Shown one piece after another: positions 1-8,387 of a stretch of DNA of 64,000 nucleotides; positions within the stretch are counted from its first letter, which is position 1, and every line of letters starts with the position of its first letter. The stretch is taken from assembly GCA_965116235.1 (NCBI GenBank), contig OZ220496.1, positions 2,790,001 to 2,854,000 on the forward strand, in the 5' to 3' direction. The translations under genes were made by a program, and so were the position numbers. The DNA comes from MPNP01 sp965116235. Its GTDB lineage: Bacteria; Pseudomonadota; Alphaproteobacteria; Rhodobacterales; Rhodobacteraceae. A model generated the notes under the pieces. It saw only the letters and a list, made by a program, of their open reading frames with translations, was not told where the DNA came from and made no database searches.

Positions 1-156
1 AATACCCTCTTGGTTGCGCCAGTCGAAGTGGGCGATGGCGCCATTACGGGGGCGGGAACGGTGGTTACTCGCAATGTGCCGGCCGATTCACTGGGAATCG
101 CTCGTTCAAAGCAAATCAACAAGGTTGGCCTAGCGCCCCGTTTCCGATCCAGGTAA
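1..156 (+). CDS. glmU: Bifunctional GlmU, C-terminal end (partial)
   Basis: The window opens inside a gene whose last 51 codons are visible before the TAA at 154-156. The fragment reads like the end of the left-handed beta-helix of GlmU, with the hexapeptide-type stretch VGDGAITGAGTVVTRNVPAD followed by SLGIARSKQ. GlmU acetylates glucosamine-1-phosphate and then adds UMP to give UDP-GlcNAc, the precursor of peptidoglycan and lipid A. glmS begins 7 bases after the stop, so the two genes probably form an operon for amino-sugar synthesis. The N-terminal uridylyltransferase domain lies outside the window. Confidence 0.9.
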   Translation, partial: NTLLVAPVEVGDGAITGAGTVVTRNVPADSLGIARSKQINKVGLAPRFRSR

Positions 157-163
157 GACGTCC

Positions 164-1984
164 ATGTGCGGCATTATCGGCTATTTGGGAGCGCATGAAG
201 CCTCGCCAATCATTTTGGACGCCCTCAGAAAACTTGAGTATCGAGGCTATGACAGTGCCGGAATTGCCACGATCTTCAAGGGGCGTCTCGATCGCCGACG
301 CACTTCAGGCCGAATTGACAACCTCGCCGATACGCTCGTTCGAAACCCCATCCGAGGGACCATAGGCATTGGACACACGAGGTGGGCAACGCACGGCCCT
401 CCGAATGAACAAAATGCTCATCCTCACCATACGTCCAACGTATCCGTTGTTCACAACGGCATCATCGAAAACTTCAAGGACATAAAAGACAGTCTCCAGG
501 CCGATCGGTATGCGTTTTATTCCGAAACGGATACGGAAGCGATCTCGACCTTGGTCCAAAAATACATTGACGACGGCTGCAAGGAAATTGAAGCGGTCCA
601 CAGGTCGTTGGCCATTCTTCAAGGTCAATACGCCCTTTGCTTTCTTTTTGCAGGTCACGACGACACCATCATCGCCGCTCGCAAGGGTTCCCCTCTGGTC
701 ATCGGTCACGGAAGCGATGCCATGTACATTGCCTCGGATGCCTATGGCCTGAACGGATTAACCGATACCATCACATATCTGGAAGAAGGAGACTCAGCCA
801 TAGTGGCGCGCTCGGGGGTCAGCATTTTCGATTGTCATCAAAAACTAGTCCAGCGCGACAAGAACATAGTCTCAATTGAAACTGGCCATCATTTGAAAGG
901 CCAGTACAAACATTTCATGCTCAGAGAAATTCATGAGCAACCGGAGGCCTTGTCCAAGGCCGTAGGAAGCCTTTTCCAATCCGAGCAGCTCAATGCCCAA
1001 ACGATTGACAGCATTAGCCATCAGGACATAGGCCGAATCAATCTCATTGGGTGCGGCACAGCCGCCTACGCCTGCCAAATCGGCAGTTACTGGTTTGAAC
1101 ATCTTGTTCAAATCGCTTCCAGGGCTGAAGTGGCGTCAGAATTTCGTTACCGGAATGCCGTAGTCGAAAAAAACGATCTTTCGATTTTTGTGAGTCAGTC
1201 GGGTGAAACGGCCGATACTCTGGCGGCCCTGCGATACATCATAAAGCATCAGGCCAGCAATCTGGCAGTGCTGAATGCATCCGCCTGTTCCATGGAAAGG
1301 GAGAGTGCACGATCCCTGTCAATACATGCAGGATATGAGTTCAGTGTCGCCTCAACCAAAGCCTTCACCAGTCAACTCGCCATTCTGGCCGGATTGGGAT
1401 TGATTCTCGGGCACCGCAAGGGAACCGTGTCGGATAAGCGGTTCAATACCCTCAAGGCCGACCTCTTGGCGATGCCCGGCTTAGTCAGTACGGCCCTGGG
1501 CCTGAAAGATGATGTGATCAAGATTGCCCAATTTCTCGCGGGGTGTTCTGCCGCAATTTACATCGGGCGAGGGGTCATGTATCCGACGGCACTTGAGGGC
1601 GCTCTCAAACTCAAGGAAATTACCTACATTCATGCCGAAGGCATGGCCTCGGGCGAACTCAAGCATGGACCAATTGCCTTGATTGATGAAAAGGTCCCGA
1701 CCATCGTGCTTGCGCCTCGAAACGACCTGTTCCACAAGACCATCAGCAATTTGAAGGAAATAAGGGCTCGGGGCGGGCCAGTTATACTGATCTCGGACCG
1801 GGAAGGGATCTCTGAAGCTGGTGAAGAGGCCGCCTTCACTTTGACCCTGCCCAAAATAAACCCGCTGCTCGCCCCAATCCTGTATGCCATTCCCTTGCAA
1901 ATGCTCGCCTATTACGCGTCGACCAAAAAAGGATTGGATGTGGACAAGCCTCGACATCTCGCAAAATCCGTAACGGTCGAGTGA
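164..1984 (+). CDS. glmS: Glutamine--fructose-6-phosphate aminotransferase (isomerizing)
   Basis: GlmS makes glucosamine-6-phosphate from fructose-6-phosphate and glutamine, the first committed step to UDP-GlcNAc. The protein has 606 residues, the usual length. It starts MCGIIGYLG, which places the nucleophilic Cys at position 2 of a class II glutamine amidotransferase domain (about residues 2-220). Two SIS sugar-isomerase domains follow (about 285-425 and 455-595); SQSGETADT in the first and the KSVTVE tail are family hallmarks. The start is fixed by the catalytic Cys. It lies 7 bases downstream of glmU, which leaves no room for a glmS ribozyme. Confidence 0.97.
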   Translation: MCGIIGYLGAHEASPIILDALRKLEYRGYDSAGIATIFKGRLDRRRTSGRIDNLADTLVRNPIRGTIGIGHTRWATHGPPNEQNAHPHHTSNVSVVHNGIIENFKDIKDSLQADRYAFYSETDTEAISTLVQKYIDDGCKEIEAVHRSLAILQGQYALCFLFAGHDDTIIAARKGSPLVIGHGSDAMYIASDAYGLNGLTDTITYLEEGDSAIVARSGVSIFDCHQKLVQRDKNIVSIETGHHLKGQYKHFMLREIHEQPEALSKAVGSLFQSEQLNAQTIDSISHQDIGRINLIGCGTAAYACQIGSYWFEHLVQIASRAEVASEFRYRNAVVEKNDLSIFVSQSGETADTLAALRYIIKHQASNLAVLNASACSMERESARSLSIHAGYEFSVASTKAFTSQLAILAGLGLILGHRKGTVSDKRFNTLKADLLAMPGLVSTALGLKDDVIKIAQFLAGCSAAIYIGRGVMYPTALEGALKLKEITYIHAEGMASGELKHGPIALIDEKVPTIVLAPRNDLFHKTISNLKEIRARGGPVILISDREGISEAGEEAAFTLTLPKINPLLAPILYAIPLQMLAYYASTKKGLDVDKPRHLAKSVTVE

Positions 1985-2320
1985 CGGGTATATCGAACTG
2001 TATGCAAGGAAACGAATGCCCGTCCAGATGGTTTGATTGGCTCAATTTACCGGGAAGGACAGAAGAACAGCCAATGGCAAATTCTTTCCCGGTGCCAGGA
2101 CAATCTTTCATTTGACGTCCGTGGAAGAATCTTGTAACCCTTTTGCAGTGTAAAGGAAAGCAGGCAAGAGCGGCATTGTTCGTGAATATCTTGCCTTTGT
2201 GGGGGTTGTGGCACCCGGCAAATCGCCAGCATTCCGGCGAGGACCGTCGAAGAGAACTTGAAAACCGTGGCAGAAACTGAAAACTAACGCACTGAAATTC
2301 ATACCAACGGGAGAATCACG
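1985..2320. other. Intergenic region between glmS and the TRAP operon
   Basis: No gene is supported in these 336 bases. Short antisense open frames are present but show no family resemblance or ribosome binding site. The end of the region carries GGGAGAATCACG directly before the ATG of the TRAP binding protein, a reasonable Shine-Dalgarno sequence. The promoter of the TRAP operon should lie here, but I cannot single out -35/-10 boxes. Confidence 0.5.
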
Positions 2321-3406
2321 ATGAAAAGACGAACTTTCCTAACAACCGGAGCCGTCGGACTGGCTGCGAGTTCACTCGCGGCCCCAGCAGTCGCACAAGG
2401 CAAGCGACAGTGGAAAATGGTCACAGCGTGGCCAAAGAATCTACCCGGTCCCGGCGTGGCCGCACAAAGCTTGGCCAATCGTATCACGGCCTTGTCTGGC
2501 GGTCTCATCGAAGTCAAGCTCTTTGCAGCCGGCGAGCTTGTGCCCGGTCGGGGCGTTTTTGATGCCGTGAGCGAAGGTACCGCCGAGTTGTATCATGCCG
2601 TGCCCGCATACTGGGGATCAAAATCCAAAGGAATTTTGCTGTTTGGATCCCAGCCGTTTGGCCTGCGCGCCGACGAACAGTTTGGCTGGCTCTTCCATGG
2701 TGGCGGTCAAGACCTCTATGACGAAATGTATGCCCGCTTCAACTTGAAGCCGTTCTTGTGTGGCAACTCGGGTCCTCAGTGGGGCGGCTGGTTCCGAAAT
2801 GAAGTGAACTCCGTTGATGATCTGAGAGGCCTTAAGTTCCGCACAACCGGCCTGGCTTCAGAAATGGCCAACAAGATTGGCATGGCGGCCGAAGCCATGT
2901 CCGGTCCAGCCATGTTTCAGGCCCTTCAAACAGGCGCCCTTGATGCTGGCGAGTTCATTGGCCCATGGACCGATAGCTCTCTAGGATACTTCCAGGTCGC
3001 AAAGAATTACTACTGGCCCGGTGTTGGCGAACCATCCTCAGCGGAAGAATGCGCAGTCAATGCGGATGTCTACAACGCCCTTCCCGATGACCTTCAGCAA
3101 GCTGTCAGTTTGGCGTGCGAGAGCCTCTACAACCCGGTCTGGACAGAATACACAACCAAACATGCGGCGGCGCTCAAGAAACTGGTTGAGGAAGAAGGCG
3201 TTCATGTCAGAAAGTTCCCGGACAGCATCATAGACGCCATGGGCAAGGCGGCCATGGAACTCATTGGCGATCTTCGACAGAACGACGATGAACTGGTCCG
3301 GCGCATCACGGAGAGCTTTGTTGCATACCGTGACAGCGTTGGCGACTACATGACATATGCTGACAACGGCCAGATGAATGCCCGTGCCGCAGTCATGGGC
3401 TATTAA
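2321..3406 (+). CDS. TRAP transporter substrate-binding protein (DctP family, TakP-like)
   Basis: This is the periplasmic binding protein of a tripartite ATP-independent transporter; it delivers an organic acid to the membrane subunits encoded just downstream. The 361-residue protein begins MKRRTFLTTGAVGLAAS and passes through AAPAVAQ, a twin-arginine signal peptide with a probable cut after AQ. The mature part resembles TakP-type 2-oxo-acid binders: a WGGWF segment near residue 152 and the LRGLKFRTTGLASEM motif that holds the ligand-binding arginine. The ligand is inferred from the family (2-oxo acids or other carboxylates) and is not proven by the sequence. Together with the next two genes it forms a complete P-Q-M set. 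Confidence 0.92.
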   Translation: MKRRTFLTTGAVGLAASSLAAPAVAQGKRQWKMVTAWPKNLPGPGVAAQSLANRITALSGGLIEVKLFAAGELVPGRGVFDAVSEGTAELYHAVPAYWGSKSKGILLFGSQPFGLRADEQFGWLFHGGGQDLYDEMYARFNLKPFLCGNSGPQWGGWFRNEVNSVDDLRGLKFRTTGLASEMANKIGMAAEAMSGPAMFQALQTGALDAGEFIGPWTDSSLGYFQVAKNYYWPGVGEPSSAEECAVNADVYNALPDDLQQAVSLACESLYNPVWTEYTTKHAAALKKLVEEEGVHVRKFPDSIIDAMGKAAMELIGDLRQNDDELVRRITESFVAYRDSVGDYMTYADNGQMNARAAVMGY

Positions 3407-3417
3407 TAGAGTCCAGG

Positions 3418-3440
3418 CCCGGTACCTGATTGGTACCGGG
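3418..3440 (+). terminator. Perfect hairpin between the TRAP P and Q genes
   Basis: CCCGGTACC (3418-3426) and GGTACCGGG (3432-3440) form a 9-bp stem around the loop TGATT. It starts 11 bases after the binding-protein stop and has no strong T run after it. It is more likely a 3' mRNA-protecting hairpin or partial terminator, allowing more binding protein than permease, than a full stop for the operon. Confidence 0.7.
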
Positions 3441-3457
3441 TTCGCAGCAAGGCCAAC

Positions 3458-3952
3458 ATGCTTGCACTTGCCGACTGCCTGGATGCCATAAACAAATCCG
3501 TCGCCCGGGCCGTACGGTGGCTCGTCGTGATTATGGTGCTCATTCAGTTTGGCATCGTTCTCGGCCGATATGTTTTTGGCATCAACTCCATCGCGGTGCA
3601 GGAAAGCGTTCTGTATCTGCACGCCACGCTGTTCATGTTGAGTGCAGGATATACGCTGCTGGTCGATGGTCATGTGCGAGTGGACGTCTTTTACGCTCGA
3701 CTGTCTGATTCGGTCAAACGAAAGATCGATGTCTTTGGGCATCTCTTTTTGCTCATGCCGGCCATGCTGACCCTGCTTTATTGGTCCTGGCCGTCCGTCC
3801 GAAATTCCTGGTCAATCCTCGAAGGACCCATCTCGGTCGGCGGGATCGAAGCTGTGTTCCTGCTAAAATCCCTTATCCCCGCATTCTGCGTGTTGGTCAT
3901 CATACAATCTCTTGCCATTCTGATTCGACTGTTCCTGGCCCCAAAGGAATGA
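3458..3952 (+). CDS. TRAP transporter small permease (DctQ family)
   Basis: This 164-residue membrane protein shows four hydrophobic segments, at roughly residues 20-42, 50-72, 90-112 and 135-155, the normal topology of a DctQ subunit that links binding protein and large permease. A basic loop with RVDVFYARLSD between the second and third segments is typical of the family. The stop overlaps the start of the large permease as ATGA at 3949-3952, so translation of the two is probably coupled. The 50-base gap from the binding-protein gene holds the hairpin described at 3418-3440. Confidence 0.9.
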   Translation: MLALADCLDAINKSVARAVRWLVVIMVLIQFGIVLGRYVFGINSIAVQESVLYLHATLFMLSAGYTLLVDGHVRVDVFYARLSDSVKRKIDVFGHLFLLMPAMLTLLYWSWPSVRNSWSILEGPISVGGIEAVFLLKSLIPAFCVLVIIQSLAILIRLFLAPKE

Positions 3953-5496
3953 CCGCACATCTTGACATCATCATGTTTGCGGCACTTATGATCGCCGTTC
4001 TCTCCGGGTTCCCCGTGGCGTTTTCGATTGCCGGAACCGCAGTAGTATTTGCCTACCTTGGTTGGCTCGCCGGAGAGATGGACATCTCACTTCTTGGTGC
4101 GCTTGGGCAAAGGGTATTCGGACTGATTTCCAACCAAGTCCTGATCGCCATCCCCGTCTTTATTCTGATGGGAGCCATCCTCGAAAAAAGCAAGGTTGCC
4201 GAAGATTTGCTCGACACCATGGGACGTCTGTTTGGCCAGCTGCGCGGAGGTCTGGGCATTTCGGTCGTACTCGTTGGAGCATTGCTGGCCGCTTCAACAG
4301 GTATCGTCGGCGCGACCGTCGTTGCCATGGGCCTGATTGCACTTCCATCAATGTTGCGGGCCGGTTACTCGAAACCCTTCGCGGCAGGAATCGTTTGCAC
4401 GGCCGGAACGCTTGGCCAGATCATTCCCCCTTCAACGTTACTGATTATTTTGTCAGATGTGATGTCGAATGCCTTTCAGCAAGCTCAATATGCGCAAGGT
4501 CAGTTCAGTGTCGAAGCCCTTTCGGTTGGCCAGTTTTTCGCCGCAGCACTGGTGCCCGGCCTTGTCTTGGTTCTCCTGTATCTCATCTACATCATTGCTC
4601 GAGGTTACATTTTTCCAGCCGAAGCGCCACCGCTCTCAGTTGCACGGCCGCCGATCTTCAGTGAAGTCGTGGGCGCCATAGTTCCGCCCATCGTTCTCAT
4701 CTTTGCCGTTCTCGGATCAATCCTTGGCGGCGTTGCCACTCCAACTGAGGCCGCATCTGTGGGGGCGATTGGTGCACTGTTGATGGCCGTCATACGCCAA
4801 GGGGCGAACCGAACCTTTCTCGTCGGCGGCACGACGGCGCTGGTGCTCGCCTTGCTGCTGTCGGGTGCGTTTCCAGTCCGACTGCAAAGAGAGACAGTGG
4901 ACTCATCATCTGCCTTTCTTGGCGGTGTTTATGCGCTTTTGATCGTTGTGGGCCTCCTTGCTGTTCTGACTTCCGCCCGCTCCAGCATCCGGACAGGGAT
5001 GTTACGCGATGCAGCGGTTTCGACGATGACAATGACCTCAATGATTTTTGCGACGATTTTGGCTGCCAGCTTCTTTTCGCTGGTATTCATTGGCTTGGGT
5101 GGAGAAGATCGTACAGCCCACATACTGTCGCAGTTGCCGGGTGGATCCACAGGAGCCTTGTTGTTCACGATGATCTTTTTGTTTGTGCTTGGCTTTTTCC
5201 TCGACTTCGTCGAGATCGCGGTTATCGTATTGCCACTGGTGACACCCCAACTGATCCTTATGGGGCACGATCCAATTTGGCTCGGTATCTTGATTGCTAT
5301 CAACCTGCAGACCAGTTTCCTGACGCCACCATTCGGATTCTCACTATTCTACCTGCGTGGAGCTGCACCGGACGATGTGACAACAACCGCTATATATCGC
5401 GGAGTTGTTCCCTTTATCGCACTGCAGATTCTGGGGATGCTGCTCATTTGGCAACTCCCCGTCCTTGCCACCTGGCTTCCACGCGTCATTTTTTAG
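3949..5496 (+). CDS. TRAP transporter large permease (DctM family)
   Basis: This is the sodium-coupled transport channel of the TRAP system. From the ATG at 3949, which overlaps the dctQ stop, the protein has 515 residues and more than ten hydrophobic segments; the open frame extends upstream to 3781 inside dctQ, but that part is not coding. Family motifs include GGLGISVVLVGALLAAS, the glycine- and proline-rich TLGQIIPPS, and FLTPPFGFSLFYLRG near the C-terminus. It is longer than the roughly 430 residues of a minimal DctM; the extra length lies in the middle (about residues 270-360) and is seen in TakM-type permeases. It completes the operon 2321-5496. Confidence 0.93.
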   Translation: MTAHLDIIMFAALMIAVLSGFPVAFSIAGTAVVFAYLGWLAGEMDISLLGALGQRVFGLISNQVLIAIPVFILMGAILEKSKVAEDLLDTMGRLFGQLRGGLGISVVLVGALLAASTGIVGATVVAMGLIALPSMLRAGYSKPFAAGIVCTAGTLGQIIPPSTLLIILSDVMSNAFQQAQYAQGQFSVEALSVGQFFAAALVPGLVLVLLYLIYIIARGYIFPAEAPPLSVARPPIFSEVVGAIVPPIVLIFAVLGSILGGVATPTEAASVGAIGALLMAVIRQGANRTFLVGGTTALVLALLLSGAFPVRLQRETVDSSSAFLGGVYALLIVVGLLAVLTSARSSIRTGMLRDAAVSTMTMTSMIFATILAASFFSLVFIGLGGEDRTAHILSQLPGGSTGALLFTMIFLFVLGFFLDFVEIAVIVLPLVTPQLILMGHDPIWLGILIAINLQTSFLTPPFGFSLFYLRGAAPDDVTTTAIYRGVVPFIALQILGMLLIWQLPVLATWLPRVIF

Positions 5497-5830
5497 ACGA
5501 CTCCGACGAGCGGCGAGAAGCTCTAGCGCGGCAAAGCTCAGGGTTCCTCACAGCCTGAAAATTCAACCTGCCCAAGAAACCGAGGAGAACCTTCTGGGCG
5601 GAGCGATCGCGTAGTGGAATCGAGTAGGCCTTTCAGGTAAGTTGGTGCTGCATTCGCTGCTGATCCCGGGCAGGCCTGGCCTCTGGAAACATAACGCAAA
5701 ATGGCCGAAGCCCTTTGGTCTCGCCGGTTTGATGCCCTCCATCCTTCCGGCCAGTTCGGGATGCTCGTCTCTAGAGAATTATCAAGCCCGAGATCGAATG
5801 GCCCCGTCGTACCATATCAACGAGCGCTGA
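5497..5830. other. Intergenic region between the TRAP operon and the GPP34 gene
   Basis: The TRAP operon and the GPP34 gene converge on this 334-base stretch. No open frame in it has a recognisable relative. A short plus-strand frame starting near 5701 is open for some 90 codons but runs into the GPP34 gene antisense. No clear terminator hairpin was found. Confidence 0.4.
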
Positions 5831-6481
5831 TCAAAATGGTGGATGCAAGGCCAAGGCAAGAGTCGCCTCTATATCTCGGACCGAATTGGTTACGGCACGA
5901 CCGATCAGGTCCATGTTGCGAATCTGCCTTATCCTGTCCTTGCACTTCTTGTGCTGCATTTCCGACAAGATATGCTTGAATATTCCACAGGCATCGACGA
6001 GACCGATGATCACAATGTCTCTTGGTCCGGGTATTTTGTCACTGAACAGAACGTCCAGTATCCGCAGCTTGACTTCCTGCTCGACCTTTCCATCAATCAC
6101 AGGATATCGACGAGTGCGAAAAACCCATAAAAACCGATCATCGACCTTCTCCAATATTTTCTTCTCCACCAGGCGACCCAATGCCAGTTTCTTGATTCTC
6201 TCGGAATCCAAAGCCAACGTCTCAACCCAACCCTTGGGATCCTTGTTGTCTTCACTGTCAACAATTGCCCTCAAAATTGGATCATACATTTCATCCCCGG
6301 TCGGAGTGGAATCAATGACCGAGAGCCGTTCCAAATCCGTATCAATCTTGTCCAGCAACGCCAACTCCATCATGACGGAACCAGCCAGGACACACCGCAT
6401 GGAAAGCTCAGGCACATGAAGAATCCTGCCGTCTTCATCCTCAATCAGCATCAGCATAATTTCTTCAGGAAAACTTAACAT
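5831..6481 (-). CDS. GPP34-family protein (GOLPH3/Vps74-like)
   Basis: I assign this 216-residue protein to the GPP34 family by its pattern: EEIMLMLIEDEDGRI at the N-terminus, LAGSVMMELALLDKI near residue 35, a WVETLALDSERIKKLAL segment, LVEKKILEKVDDRFLWVF, and a hydrophobic helix with VDACGIFKHILSE near the end. In eukaryotes GOLPH3/Vps74 binds phosphatidylinositol-4-phosphate and retains glycosyltransferases in the Golgi; bacterial members are known, mostly from actinobacteria, and have no settled function. The preferred start is ATG at 6481; a TTG two codons upstream is also possible. It stands alone, divergent from moaA, so context gives no hint of its role. Confidence 0.75.
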   Translation of the reverse strand: MLSFPEEIMLMLIEDEDGRILHVPELSMRCVLAGSVMMELALLDKIDTDLERLSVIDSTPTGDEMYDPILRAIVDSEDNKDPKGWVETLALDSERIKKLALGRLVEKKILEKVDDRFLWVFRTRRYPVIDGKVEQEVKLRILDVLFSDKIPGPRDIVIIGLVDACGIFKHILSEMQHKKCKDRIRQIRNMDLIGRAVTNSVRDIEATLALALHPPF

Positions 6482-6719
6482 CCACAAATCTCACTTTCTC
6501 AGATTTCCGACCCCGCTTGCCAAACCGATCACAACGCGAATTGCGATTTGCATAAGCAGAACTAGATGGCCCGTGTCATATTTCAACCGATTTCCACCCT
6601 TTGTGAACTCTGCCATGGCCAAGCCCTAGCAAACTTTTCTGACGCAGCAAGAATCCTGCCTTCGGCTAGGAAATCGCTCACGCAAGCATACATATTGTTA
6701 CTATAACATTCTTTACCTC

Positions 6720-7802
6720 TTGCCAACGGTATATTCAAATTACTTGAATTCGAAGCCCATGGACATGCACATCAAATCACCGCATGGGTTGAACCAGGCA
6801 CCACCCTTGGTCGATCCTTTTTTGCGCCCGATCACCTACCTAAGGGTCTCAGTTACCGACCGATGTGATTTCCGGTGCGTATATTGCATGTCAGAAAACA
6901 TGGTGTTTGTCCCCAAGAAAAATCTCCTGACCCTCGAGGAACTGGATCGTTTGTGCTCAATTTTTATCAAGCTTGGCGTGACCAAAATCAGGCTTACAGG
7001 AGGCGAGCCCCTGGTTCGAAGAGGCTTGCTTGATTTTATCCGGGACATGTCACGGCATCTCAAGGCCAAGAGCCTAAGCGAGTTGACCTTGACGACCAAC
7101 GGCTCGCAACTTGCACGATTTGCCGCTGATCTCTACGATGCCGGAGTTCGACGTTTGAACGTCTCGCTTGATACCCTTGATGCCGACAAGTTCAAGCAAA
7201 TCACCCGCTGGGGACGTTTCGAAAAGGTGCTGGATGGCATTATGGAAGCCAAGCGGCGCGGCTTGAAGATCAAGATCAATACCGTGGCCCTCAAGAACTT
7301 TAACGAAAGTGAACTGTTCGATTTGACAGGCTGGTGTGCGGAGCACGATTTTGATCTCACTTTTATCGAGGTGATGCCGATGGGTGATATCGGCAATGAA
7401 AACCGGATCGGACAATTCTGGTCTCTCACTGCTTTGCGAAAACAGCTGGAAACTCGATACACCCTGTTGGATACTGCCGAAAGAACGGGGGGACCGGCCA
7501 CTTACGCCAAGATTCGCGAGACCGGTCAGAGAATCGGCTTCATCACTCCCCTCACCCATAATTTTTGCGAGCTTTGCAATCGGGTTCGTATCACCTGCAC
7601 GGGAGATTTGTACATGTGTCTGGGGCAGGAAGACAAGGCGGACCTGAAAACGCCCCTTCGAAACTATCCCGATGACGACGGGCCGACAATCAAGGCTATA
7701 ACCGCCGCCATCGCCAACAAGCCCAAGGGGCATGATTTTGATTACTCAAGACAAACGATTCGTGGCCAGATCACGCGTCACATGAGTCATACTGGCGGCT
7801 GA
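6720..7802 (+). CDS. moaA: GTP 3',8-cyclase MoaA (molybdenum cofactor biosynthesis)
   Basis: MoaA is the radical-SAM enzyme that rearranges GTP in the first step of molybdopterin synthesis. The radical-SAM cluster motif CDFRCVYC (Cys 49, 53, 56) is present, followed by the SAM-binding GGEP. The second cluster is represented by the C-terminal motif CELCNRVRIT with a third Cys in LYMCLG. The protein ends in Gly-Gly, as MoaA requires. Of its 360 residues the first 14 may not be translated, since ATG codons at 6759 and 6765 are alternative starts. No other mo genes are in the window. msrB follows after 20 bases. Confidence 0.95.
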   Translation: MPTVYSNYLNSKPMDMHIKSPHGLNQAPPLVDPFLRPITYLRVSVTDRCDFRCVYCMSENMVFVPKKNLLTLEELDRLCSIFIKLGVTKIRLTGGEPLVRRGLLDFIRDMSRHLKAKSLSELTLTTNGSQLARFAADLYDAGVRRLNVSLDTLDADKFKQITRWGRFEKVLDGIMEAKRRGLKIKINTVALKNFNESELFDLTGWCAEHDFDLTFIEVMPMGDIGNENRIGQFWSLTALRKQLETRYTLLDTAERTGGPATYAKIRETGQRIGFITPLTHNFCELCNRVRITCTGDLYMCLGQEDKADLKTPLRNYPDDDGPTIKAITAAIANKPKGHDFDYSRQTIRGQITRHMSHTGG

Positions 7803-7822
7803 TAAGTGGAAGAGCATGAACG

Positions 7823-8221
7823 ATGAGCAGGAAAGTTGTAAAGTCTGATATTGAATGGCGCCGTCACTTGTCGGATCTGTCTTATCGTGTAACTCGCAAG
7901 GGTGGCACTGAAAGGCCATTCACGAACGATGACTTCCCCAAGAAGAAGGGAAGATTTCTTTGCGTATGCTGCGGTGCCGACTTGTTTGATTCCCGACATA
8001 AGTTCGATTCGGGAACAGGCTGGCCAAGTTTTTATGCGCCCTCAACTGATGCCAATGTTGGCGAACGCGATGATTTTTCGCTTTTTCGAAAGCGTACCGA
8101 GGTCATCTGCAACAATTGCGATGCACATTTAGGACATGTGTTTCCTGATGGTCCGGAGCCCACGGGGCTTAGATACTGTATCAACGGAGCCGCTTTGGAA
8201 TTTGCCCCGACTGAAGATTGA
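7823..8221 (+). CDS. msrB: Peptide-methionine (R)-S-oxide reductase MsrB
   Basis: MsrB reduces the R epimer of methionine sulfoxide in oxidised proteins. At 132 residues it is a single-domain enzyme. Two zinc-binding pairs are visible (Cys47/Cys50 in CVCC and Cys96/Cys99 in CNNC), together with GTGWPSF and the catalytic Cys119 in RYCING. No signal peptide is seen, so it should act in the cytoplasm. It lies 20 bases after moaA and may share its transcript. Confidence 0.95.
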   Translation: MSRKVVKSDIEWRRHLSDLSYRVTRKGGTERPFTNDDFPKKKGRFLCVCCGADLFDSRHKFDSGTGWPSFYAPSTDANVGERDDFSLFRKRTEVICNNCDAHLGHVFPDGPEPTGLRYCINGAALEFAPTED

Positions 8222-8226
8222 TCGTC

Positions 8227-8274
8227 GATGACGAGCCTGCACAACTGGTGCCGATCGACATCAGGCTCATCGTC
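8227..8274 (+). terminator. Imperfect hairpin after msrB
   Basis: GATGACGAGCCTG (8227-8239) pairs with CAGGCTCATCGTC (8262-8274) at 12 of 13 positions, including one G-T pair, with a 22-base loop. It begins 6 bases after the msrB stop. There is no T run, so it may only stabilise the 3' end. Confidence 0.35.
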
Positions 8275-8387
8275 TTGCCGCGTGATGTCATGGCGGTTCA
8301 TCCGGCATTTTCTTCCATGTTGCTCCGGTTTGGACGTCTGGACTGATCGCGCCGAACGACATGATCCGGTAAAGGAGAAAAAGTGCC

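Noticed and set aside
157..163. glmS ribozyme or riboswitch upstream of glmS
   Set aside because: Only 7 bases separate glmU and glmS, and such ribozymes belong to Gram-positive bacteria.
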